Positions 35,814 to 42,710 of a DNA stretch of 64,000 nucleotides are shown piece by piece; position 1 is the stretch's first letter; each line of letters starts with the position of its first letter. The notes under the pieces were generated by a model, which saw only the letters and a program-made list of their open reading frames with translations, searched no databases and had not been told where the DNA came from. The translations under genes were made by a program, and so were the position numbers. The stretch comes from JAGDMJ01 sp963809695. Its GTDB lineage: Bacteria > Bacteroidota > Ignavibacteria > UBA10030 > UBA6906. The stretch lies in NCBI GenBank assembly GCA_963809695.1, contig CAWEKI010000012.1, forward strand, positions 62,001-126,000, written 5' to 3'.

Positions 35814-37940
35814 ATGACGTACTCCCGTCCTGTAGACCGACTCCTCCTCGCCATCCTCCTGACGGCCGTGTTCGTTTTTCTGCTGCGGGCCGATGCTCAG
35901 GAATCCAGGGCTCCGCGACTTGTCCCTGCCGAATGTGCCTGGGATGGAGTTCACCTTGAGCTGCGGTATAACGGGCGAATTCTCTTCAGGGCGAAGCTTG
36001 ACAACCCCGCTGCCCTGGAAGGCTTCAGCTCTGTTGTCTCGGACGAAGATGGAAAGATCGATCAAGTGTTCAAGTGGGTCTCGCGCAGGGAGCCGTTGCG
36101 GATGACCGGAGAAATGGTGGGGAGCGCGGAGTCCTTCCCGTGCGAGTCGGAGCGAAGAGAAGATGCGCCGCTTATCGTCCGTCATAGCTTTGGTCTGAGC
36201 CATAGCTTGCTGAACCGTGCACTCTATGATAGAAGGAGCGATTGGCTTCTCTCGGCGGACTTTCCAACCTCGATCATTGTCTCCCCAGCCCTGGTCAATG
36301 CGGACAGCAATGTATACACCGTTACCGCGACCGGCCAGGATATCATCCTGCGGTTCAGGCCCGGCTATTACATGAAGTTCAAAGGGCTGAAGCACTTCCA
36401 GCCGTGGACGTACAACGTGTGGGACAGATCCATTGCGGGGTGGGTTTCCTGGTTTGCGTATTTCAGGGACATAACGGAAGAAAACATCAAGGCTGCGGCC
36501 GATGTATTGTCCGAAGTACTGCTACCGTTCGGTCTGGAATACCTCCAGATCGATGACGGATACCAACAGACCCCGGTCGGCATTCCAGAGACGTGGCTCG
36601 TCCCGAACAAGAAGTTCCCTTCCGGTCTTCAGGGGCTGAGTGGCTACATTCGGCAAAAAGGATTGAAGCCGGGGATATGGACGAACGTGAGCTTTTACCA
36701 GAAGGAATTCGTTCAAAAGAACACAACCCTCTTTGTGCGTGATGAGCAGGACAATCCGGCTTTCGGCAACTGGATCGGGTATGTGATGGATGGGTCCAAT
36801 CCTCGAACCGTTGACCAATTGATAAAGCCGGTGTATCGGAGCCTTAAAGCCACGGGGTGGCAGTATTTCAAGGTAGATGCCCTCCGCCATCTCCGGTATG
36901 AAGGTTACAACAGCTTCCCCGACTATTTTGCACGCAAGGGCGCAGACAGGGAGGAAGTGTACCGGAGTGTGGTTGCATCGATCCGGAAAGAAGTTGGCCC
37001 GGACAACGTCTTGATGGGCTGCTGGGGGATTCGTCCTGAACTGGCGGGTCTGCTTGACGCTTGCCGGATAGGGGATGACGGCTTCGGGTATGGCGGGCTG
37101 GCGCAGTACAACTCTTACAACAATGTTGTCTGGCGCAATGACCCGGACCATATTCAGCTGACGCCGGAGGAGGCGTATCGTTCGTGCATGGCCACTTCGC
37201 TGACCGGATCTGTGTTCATGCTCACCGACAAACCGGTGGTGTACCGCAACACGCTTGTCGAACCGCCGAAACGCTGCCTGCCGGTTCTGTTCACCCGGCC
37301 CGGACAGGTGTACGATATCGAGCCGTCGCGATCGAGTCAACTGGGCTCGGTTCAAACGGAGCTCAGCGGGGCCGGGCCGCGGCCGGTCGATGCCGACCAG
37401 AGGCCGTATTGCGATCTCTACCTGCTCGAGTTGAACATGCCCTTTGAGAACTGGGTTGTCCTGGGGCGGCTGGGTGGAGGGAAAGACTCGATACCGTTCG
37501 CCGATCTCGGGCTGAAGCCGGATCAGGAGTACCTTGCGTTCGAATTCTGGGCCAGGAAATTCGTCGGGACTTTTCGAAACGCTCTTCCCCTTGGCGAGAT
37601 CGACTCAACGTATCGATGCCAGGCATTCTGCATACGGGAAAAGAAACCGTATCCCCAGGTCATCGCGACGAGCAGGCACGTGAGCTGCGGCGCGGTTGAT
37701 CTCCGGCAAGTCAATTGGCGCGACAATAGAATGTCTGGAGAGAGCGATCTCGTGCGAAACGATGTGTATGCCCTCTACTTGACCGAGCCCGAGGGATTTG
37801 TGCTGCGGCGCTTCTCGTGTGCAGATGCTGAAGTCACGCTCAACAGGAAAGAGGGAGCCATGAGGATCATTGAGATGAGGAGCAACAAAGGGGGAGAGGT
37901 TCTGTGGCAACTTGACTACGTCCGTGAAGACGGGCGCTGA
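35814..37940 (+). CDS. GH36-like (clan GH-D) exported glycosidase
   Basis: The 708-residue protein has a Sec signal. The barrel motif YLQIDDGYQ (Asp247-Asp248) and QYFKVDALRH, with the probable nucleophile Asp355, are those of clan GH-D alpha-galactosidases (GH27/GH36). GIWTNVSFYQKE and MGCWGIRPELAG fit later strands. The N-terminal 200 residues form the usual supersandwich domain. The expected reaction is removal of terminal alpha-galactose or a similar sugar such as beta-L-arabinopyranose. It is the last gene of the glycosidase run and is followed at once by a strong terminator. Confidence 0.75.
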   Translation: MTYSRPVDRLLLAILLTAVFVFLLRADAQESRAPRLVPAECAWDGVHLELRYNGRILFRAKLDNPAALEGFSSVVSDEDGKIDQVFKWVSRREPLRMTGEMVGSAESFPCESERREDAPLIVRHSFGLSHSLLNRALYDRRSDWLLSADFPTSIIVSPALVNADSNVYTVTATGQDIILRFRPGYYMKFKGLKHFQPWTYNVWDRSIAGWVSWFAYFRDITEENIKAAADVLSEVLLPFGLEYLQIDDGYQQTPVGIPETWLVPNKKFPSGLQGLSGYIRQKGLKPGIWTNVSFYQKEFVQKNTTLFVRDEQDNPAFGNWIGYVMDGSNPRTVDQLIKPVYRSLKATGWQYFKVDALRHLRYEGYNSFPDYFARKGADREEVYRSVVASIRKEVGPDNVLMGCWGIRPELAGLLDACRIGDDGFGYGGLAQYNSYNNVVWRNDPDHIQLTPEEAYRSCMATSLTGSVFMLTDKPVVYRNTLVEPPKRCLPVLFTRPGQVYDIEPSRSSQLGSVQTELSGAGPRPVDADQRPYCDLYLLELNMPFENWVVLGRLGGGKDSIPFADLGLKPDQEYLAFEFWARKFVGTFRNALPLGEIDSTYRCQAFCIREKKPYPQVIATSRHVSCGAVDLRQVNWRDNRMSGESDLVRNDVYALYLTEPEGFVLRRFSCADAEVTLNRKEGAMRIIEMRSNKGGEVLWQLDYVREDGR

Positions 37941-37951
37941 TCCTGAAACGA

Positions 37952-37982
37952 AAAAGGGGTTCCGCATTACGGAACCCCTTTT
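37952..37982. terminator. Bidirectional rho-independent terminator
   Basis: A perfect 13-bp stem (AAAAGGGGTTCCG at 37952-37964, CGGAACCCCTTTT at 37970-37982) encloses a 5-base loop. The A-rich left and T-rich right flanks let it stop transcription from both sides. It separates the GH36-like gene from the convergent pilin-like gene. Confidence 0.92.
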
Positions 37983-38006
37983 GAGTGAGATCCTTGGACG
38001 AACCGA

Positions 38007-38426
38007 TTAATATACCTGATAGAGACTATCGGTACGGCCCTGATCACGCGCGATTATGCACATGGTGACGTTATTGCCTGCCGAGCCTCTCTCCGTTCCC
38101 ACACCCTGGATAATCACCTGGTTGGCCGTTCCGGCCGATGAAACCGTGTAGGTTCCGTTTGCATTCTTGCCCAGGGCCATGTTGGTCAGCTTGGCCAGAC
38201 CAGTCGCATCGGCCGTCAGACCGACGAAGGAGTTGCCGCCACCGCCCAACGCTGCCGGACGGCGGTAGAACTGCTGGGCCCGGGCCGCGAGGTTGACAAG
38301 GTCATTGGAGACCGCATCCCGGTTGGCCGAGACAGCGTTGTCGGAGAACATCGTGATTCCGACCGCGACGGCGATCCCGACCACGATCACACCGAGGATG
38401 ATCAGAAGAAGTTGCTGTTGTCCCAT
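38007..38426 (-). CDS. Small pilin-like single-span protein
   Basis: The 139-residue protein starts after AGGAAGGATACACTC on the - strand. It has a long N-terminal hydrophobic helix (LLLIILGVIVVGIAVAVGI), then an amphipathic helix (SNDLVNLAARAQQFYRRP), then a Gly-rich globular part. This layout is that of type IV pilins and pseudopilins, but no GFTLIE-like prepilin cleavage site is seen. Similar short proteins occur in Ignavibacteria-type genomes (recollection, not a search). It is alone on the - strand between two polysaccharide operons and has its own upstream region. A link to sugar use is not evident. Confidence 0.65.
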   Translation of the reverse strand: MGQQQLLLIILGVIVVGIAVAVGITMFSDNAVSANRDAVSNDLVNLAARAQQFYRRPAALGGGGNSFVGLTADATGLAKLTNMALGKNANGTYTVSSAGTANQVIIQGVGTERGSAGNNVTMCIIARDQGRTDSLYQVY

Positions 38427-38487
38427 GAGTGTATCCTTCCTGTGTTTGTGATATGAAGCCTAGCGTTAGTGAGAGCGTTTTCAAGTC

Positions 38488-38510
38488 TGGCTCTTTATGG
38501 TCAAGAGCCA
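38488..38510. repeat. Inverted repeat upstream of the pilin-like gene
   Basis: TGGCTCTT (38488-38495) and AAGAGCCA (38503-38510) are perfect 8-bp arms with a 7-base spacer. They lie about 60-85 bases upstream of the pilin-like start, in a 313-base gap that otherwise holds the promoter and operators at 38659-38724. It may be an operator or a 5' leader hairpin of the pilin gene. Confidence 0.4.
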
Positions 38511-38658
38511 TGCCAAGTTCAATATCCCTCAACACGGGCGGGATTTAGGGTTCTTGATCAGTGTGAGGCCCGGTGAAGGTCACTTTGACTCCCCACGGGT
38601 TTTTCTGACTTGTAGGTTAGTAAAAAAGCGAACACAGGACTGACCCGCCCTTCCCCCC

Positions 38659-38687
38659 TTGACAAATCGCTTTTCCTTTTGTATACT
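38659..38687 (+). promoter_or_regulatory. Consensus sigma-70-type promoter of the pectin operon
   Basis: TTGACA (38659-38664) and TATACT (38682-38687) are 17 bases apart, close to the bacterial consensus. It reads into the GH28 gene at 38740 and supports that start, since an upstream ATG at 38659 overlaps the -35 box. CG-centred repeats follow 13 bases after the -10 box. Confidence 0.85.
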
Positions 38688-38700
38688 GCTTTACATTAAA

Positions 38701-38724
38701 GTTAGCGGTAAAGTAACCGATTAT
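38701..38724. promoter_or_regulatory. Two phased CG-centred operator-like repeats
   Basis: GTTAGCGGTAAA (38701-38712) and GTAACCGATTAT (38713-38724) are adjacent 12-mers with CG at the centre of each. They match the motif at 42675 and 58832-58867. They begin 13 bases after the -10 box, so a bound protein would block initiation or early elongation. The LacI-family product of 41588-42655 is the likely ligand, since LacI operators are usually CG-centred palindromes (inference). Confidence 0.65.
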
Positions 38725-38739
38725 CCTCTTTGCCCCCTT

Positions 38740-40338
38740 ATGACCCGGAAATTCCACTCTGCGGTCGTTCTTCTCTTGGGAACCCTACTCTTCGCCAGTC
38801 TCTCATGCGATTCAGGGACCCCCCGCGCGCAACAGCTCGGGACTATCGAGCCCATCAATGCACCTTTTGTCATGCCTCAGCTTGTGCGCCCGTCGATTCC
38901 GGATAGGGAGTTCGACATCCGTGATTTTGGCGCGGTCGAGGGAGGGTCGGTCAAGAACACTCAGGCTATCCGGCAGGCGATATCGGCGGCCGCAAAGGCC
39001 GGTGGGGGACATGTGGTGATTCCCCCCGGGAAATGGCTCACGGGCGCCATACATCTCGACAATAATATCGACCTCCATCTCCTTCGCGACGCAGAGCTAT
39101 TCTTCAGCCAGGACGCTGCTGACTACCTCCCTGTCGTCTTCTCCCGGCATGAAGACATTGAATGCTACAAATACTCTGCATTCATCTACGCCGACCAGAA
39201 GACGAACATCGCCGTCAGCGGCGAAGGCACGCTCAATGGCCAGGGTAAGCCCTGGTGGGCATGGAAGGAGTCCAAGCGGGGCAGTGAAAAGGACCTCTAT
39301 GCTATGGGGGCAAGCGGGGTTCCCATTGAGCAGCGGATCTTCGATGGAAAGGAGGGAAGGGAGCTCCGGCCGGCGTTCTTCCAGCCGATGCGCTGCACGA
39401 ACGTGCTCGTGGAAGGAGTGACATTCCTTTATGGCGCGTTCTGGACGATCACGCCGACCTACTGCGAAAATGTCATCGTGCGCAACGTCCATATCCGGAC
39501 CGAGGGCGACTATGGCCACACTCCGAACGGTGATGGTGTCGACCCGTCATCATGCAAGAACGTCCTGATCGAACACTGCACCTTCGACACGGGAGATGAC
39601 TGCATCGCCATCAAGGCGGGGCGTGACGCCGACGGGCTCCGGGTCGCGCAGCCCACCGAGAATGTGGTCGTTCGACATTGTCGCGGACTCCGGGGGCACG
39701 GCGGGATTGTCATCGGGAGCGAAACCTCGGGCGGCATCAGAAACATCTACGCGTATGACTGTCGGTTCAATGGCACCGACAGGATTGTCCGGATCAAGAC
39801 GGCGCGCGGACGCGGGGGCGTCCTGGAGAATATGTGGTTCCGGCAGCTTGCCGCCGATACCATTGAGCAGGAAGCCATCCACATCAACTTGCTGTACACG
39901 GGGAGCAGGCTTCCTTCCCTGCCATTCACCAAGGCCACACCTGTTGTCAGGAGAATCCACTTTAGCAATATCACCTGTGCTTTCGCGAAACGCCATGCGG
40001 TGGAGATTCTGGGTTTGCCGGAATCGCCGGTCGAATCCGTTACCATGGACAGCATCGGCATGCACGCTGCCCTGGGGGTCGCCTGTACCGATGCGCGCGA
40101 CCTCTCATTCAGGTACCTGAGCGTCGCTGCCGATACGTGTCCGGTTGTGGAACTTACCGACTGCAGCCGTGTCACGTTCGATTCCGTCTCGATTCCCGCC
40201 AATGCCGATCCATTCCTTCACGTAGGGGGTGCCAGATCAGGCAAGATCATGCTGCTCAATTCCCCGGTCCTCACCGCGAAGGCCGTGGTTCGGCTCGGGG
40301 CCGAAACTCCCCGGCAGGCTGTGTCGATTAAAGATTAA
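38740..40338 (+). CDS. GH28 polygalacturonase-like lipoprotein
   Basis: The start at 38740 lies downstream of the promoter and operators, giving 532 residues. The N-terminus is a lipoprotein signal ending FASLSC. The rest is a GH28 parallel beta-helix (DIRDFGAVEGGSVKNTQAIR opening). Catalytic motifs are complete: NGDG with Asp265, TGDDC with Asp286-Asp287, RGHGG with His320, and VRIK with Arg351 and Lys353. It should hydrolyse alpha-1,4-galacturonan or rhamnogalacturonan at the cell surface or in the periplasm. It is the first gene of the promoter-led operon and is followed by GH105 after 26 bases. Confidence 0.92.
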   Translation: MTRKFHSAVVLLLGTLLFASLSCDSGTPRAQQLGTIEPINAPFVMPQLVRPSIPDREFDIRDFGAVEGGSVKNTQAIRQAISAAAKAGGGHVVIPPGKWLTGAIHLDNNIDLHLLRDAELFFSQDAADYLPVVFSRHEDIECYKYSAFIYADQKTNIAVSGEGTLNGQGKPWWAWKESKRGSEKDLYAMGASGVPIEQRIFDGKEGRELRPAFFQPMRCTNVLVEGVTFLYGAFWTITPTYCENVIVRNVHIRTEGDYGHTPNGDGVDPSSCKNVLIEHCTFDTGDDCIAIKAGRDADGLRVAQPTENVVVRHCRGLRGHGGIVIGSETSGGIRNIYAYDCRFNGTDRIVRIKTARGRGGVLENMWFRQLAADTIEQEAIHINLLYTGSRLPSLPFTKATPVVRRIHFSNITCAFAKRHAVEILGLPESPVESVTMDSIGMHAALGVACTDARDLSFRYLSVAADTCPVVELTDCSRVTFDSVSIPANADPFLHVGGARSGKIMLLNSPVLTAKAVVRLGAETPRQAVSIKD

Positions 40339-40364
40339 TTCTCACCTCTATCACGGGGGTCAGT

Positions 40365-41591
40365 GTGAAGCGTTCAAAGCGCATCTCCTGGAACCATCGG
40401 ATTGCGGCAGTACTGGTGCCACTTTCCCTCGCTGTGTCTTCGCGACACTGCGTAAGCCCGATGGAACACACCCTGGGGCGATCGTGGGCAATTCGTATTG
40501 CAGAGTCATTCCTCGAACGGCACCCTGACGCCATCATGAATGTCGATGGCAAGCACGACACAACCTGGACCTACGAGCAGGGATTGATGCTGGAGGCATT
40601 TCGTCAGATGGGGCGCTTTACCGGAGAACAGCGGTATGACAACTTCATCCGGCACAATCTCCGGCATTACATAGGAGAGGACGGATCGATCCGGACCTAC
40701 AAACTGGAGGATTACAACCTGGACATGGTGGCCGGCGGGCGTGCGCTCCTGTACCTTCTGGAGACGACCAGCCAGCAGAAATATCGCACGGCGGCGGATC
40801 TGCTCCGGCGACAGTTGAACGAACAACCGAGGACACATGAAGGGGGGTTCTGGCACAAGAAGATCTATCCGTACCAAATGTGGCTGGATGGGTTGTACAT
40901 GGCCGAACCGTTCTACGCGTCGTATGCTCTGCAGTTCAACGAGCCCCGGGCGTTCGATGACGTTGCCGATCAGTTCGATTTTGTCTATCGCCACACCCGC
41001 GACTCTGCCACAGGCCTTTGCTACCACGGGTGGGATGAAAGCAGGACGCAGCAGTGGGCTGACCCTTCAACCGGGCATTCCCCGAGCATCTGGGGGCGCG
41101 CCATGGGATGGTACCTCATGGGATTGGTGGATGTCCTCGACTATTTTCCCTTGGATCATCCACGCCGGGGAGAGCTGATTCGCATTCTGCAGGAGGTGAG
41201 CGGTGCGTTGCTCGCATTTCAGGACAGCACCACGGGGATGTGGTACCAGGTGGTCGATCAGGCGGGGCGCCCCGGCAACTATCTTGAATCCTCGGCCTCT
41301 GCGATGTTTGCCTATGGATTCGCAAAAGGGGCAAATAAGCATTATCTTGAGGCCCGCTTTCTTGGTGCGGCAAAGCGGGCCATGCAAGGCATCCGGCAAC
41401 AGTGCGTTTCGGTGGACGAAGCCGGGCAGGTAAACCTGAAGGATACATGCCGGGGTGCCGGGCTCGGTGGGAATCCATACAGAGATGGAACCTACTCCTA
41501 CTACGTGAACGTCCCGCGCGCAACCAACGACATGAAGGGAATCGGCCCCTTGCTGCTTGCCGCCATCGAAATCGAACGAGGAAACATATGA
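40365..41591 (+). CDS. GH105 unsaturated rhamnogalacturonyl hydrolase
   Basis: The likely start is GTG 40365, after GGGGGT. The 408-residue product has a short N-terminal signal-like stretch and the (alpha/alpha)6 fold of GH105 (YteR/YesR type). YPYQMWLDGLYMAEPFYA holds the catalytic Asp, and WGRAMGWYLMGLVDVLDY is also typical. The enzyme removes 4-deoxy-4-enuronate from the non-reducing end of lyase products, feeding KduI and KduD downstream. The stop overlaps the LacI start (ATGA). No polysaccharide lyase is seen in the window, so the unsaturated ends must come from a lyase encoded elsewhere. Confidence 0.9.
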   Translation: MKRSKRISWNHRIAAVLVPLSLAVSSRHCVSPMEHTLGRSWAIRIAESFLERHPDAIMNVDGKHDTTWTYEQGLMLEAFRQMGRFTGEQRYDNFIRHNLRHYIGEDGSIRTYKLEDYNLDMVAGGRALLYLLETTSQQKYRTAADLLRRQLNEQPRTHEGGFWHKKIYPYQMWLDGLYMAEPFYASYALQFNEPRAFDDVADQFDFVYRHTRDSATGLCYHGWDESRTQQWADPSTGHSPSIWGRAMGWYLMGLVDVLDYFPLDHPRRGELIRILQEVSGALLAFQDSTTGMWYQVVDQAGRPGNYLESSASAMFAYGFAKGANKHYLEARFLGAAKRAMQGIRQQCVSVDEAGQVNLKDTCRGAGLGGNPYRDGTYSYYVNVPRATNDMKGIGPLLLAAIEIERGNI

Positions 41592-42655
41592 AGAATACCC
41601 GAAGGATAAACACGCTGGCGACTCTGGATGACATCGCAAAACGGGTCAAGGTCTCTCGCGTTACGGTTTCAAAGGCGCTCCGCGGACACCCCGATATTTC
41701 CGACAAGACGGCACGGATGGTGCGGAAAGTGGCTGAGGAAATCGGGTACCGCCCCAACATCATTGCCAGGAGCCTTTCCGCCCGGCGCTCGAACATGATC
41801 GGCCTCGTCGTTCCGAAGATCGCGCACTTCTTTTTCGGGTCCGTGATCGAGGGCATCTACAACGCAGCATTCAGCAACAATTACGAAACCATCCTGACGG
41901 TTTCCCAGGAGAACCCCGATCGAGAGCGAAGACACCTCCAGACGCTCATTTCGATGCGCGTGGATGGCATTATCATTTCCGTTTCTCAGGGGACCAGGGA
42001 TCTGGAGATCTTCCAATGGATCAAGAAGCTCGGGGTTCCACTCCTGTTCGTGGATCGCCAGCCCTCTCCACGCCCTGAAGGGTTCAGCAGCGTTCTTGTG
42101 GACGACAGAGGGGGGACCTTCAAGGCGATCGAGCATGCGATCAGCATCGGTTACCGGAAGATCGCGTGCATTGGCGGAGACACGCGTATCAATATCGGCA
42201 AGGAGCGCACTGCCGGGTTTGAGGCCGCTATGAAAGCGCACGGTCTTCCGGTGGAAAAGCGATGGGTTGTGCCCGGAGGTTTCAGCAAGGAGACCGGCTA
42301 TGACGCGGTTCTCAAGCTTCATGCGGAGCGCCAGCTTCCCGAGCTCATTTTCGCCATGACCTATCCGGTCGCTCTCGGAGTGTACGAGGCGGCAAAGGAG
42401 CTGGGGCTCTCAATTCCGCAGGATGTGGACATTATCTGCTTCGGTGACAGCGACGTCTCGAGAGTGATATCGCCGGCGCTCAGCTGCGTACGGCAGCCCA
42501 GCTATGAACTGGGTTTGAAGGGGGTGGAGGTCATGCTCAACGTCCTGGCCCACCCGGAATCTGCGCAGGAACAACACTTGGTGCTTCCGGCGGATCTCAT
42601 TGTGCGGGAAACGTGCACAGGAAAGAATGTGATCAAGTCGTCAAAGAAGGGATAG
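41588..42655 (+). CDS. LacI-family transcriptional regulator
   Basis: The start at 41588 has GAGGAAA ahead of it and overlaps the GH105 stop by 4 bases. The 355-residue protein has the LacI helix-turn-helix and hinge (ATLDDIAKRVKVSRVTVSKA, GYRPNIIARSLSARR) and a periplasmic-binding-protein-like effector domain (IGLVVPKIAHFFFGSVIEGI, DIICFGDSDVSRVISPALSC). Its place among hexuronate genes suggests it senses a pectin-derived sugar acid. The CG-centred repeats at 38701-38724, 42675-42686 and 58832-58867 are its probable operators, so it would control its own operon and the TonB-receptor operon. Effector and sign of control are not visible. Confidence 0.92.
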   Translation: MKNTRRINTLATLDDIAKRVKVSRVTVSKALRGHPDISDKTARMVRKVAEEIGYRPNIIARSLSARRSNMIGLVVPKIAHFFFGSVIEGIYNAAFSNNYETILTVSQENPDRERRHLQTLISMRVDGIIISVSQGTRDLEIFQWIKKLGVPLLFVDRQPSPRPEGFSSVLVDDRGGTFKAIEHAISIGYRKIACIGGDTRINIGKERTAGFEAAMKAHGLPVEKRWVVPGGFSKETGYDAVLKLHAERQLPELIFAMTYPVALGVYEAAKELGLSIPQDVDIICFGDSDVSRVISPALSCVRQPSYELGLKGVEVMLNVLAHPESAQEQHLVLPADLIVRETCTGKNVIKSSKKG

Positions 42656-42674
42656 GGAGCCCGTTCATTCATAT

Positions 42675-42686
42675 GGAACCGGTTAC
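42675..42686. promoter_or_regulatory. Single CG-centred operator-like site before the second GH28 gene
   Basis: GGAACCGGTTAC differs by one base from the symmetric form GTAACCGGTTAC of the 38.7 and 58.8 kb repeats. It lies 24 bases upstream of the ATG at 42711. No strong -35/-10 pair is visible beside it, so an internal promoter is uncertain. Confidence 0.5.
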
Positions 42687-42710
42687 TGTCGACGGCCAGT
42701 CCGGAGGCGT

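Noticed and set aside
38302..38535. 77-residue - strand frame overlapping the pilin-like gene start
   Set aside because: It reads the pilin gene in another frame and has no ribosome site; the pilin-like frame has both a good site and a sensible membrane helix.
38689..38700. Third operator repeat (CTTTACATTAAA) in phase with the two at 38701-38724
   Set aside because: Spacing fits but the central CG is CA and symmetry is weak; kept only as a remark in the findings.
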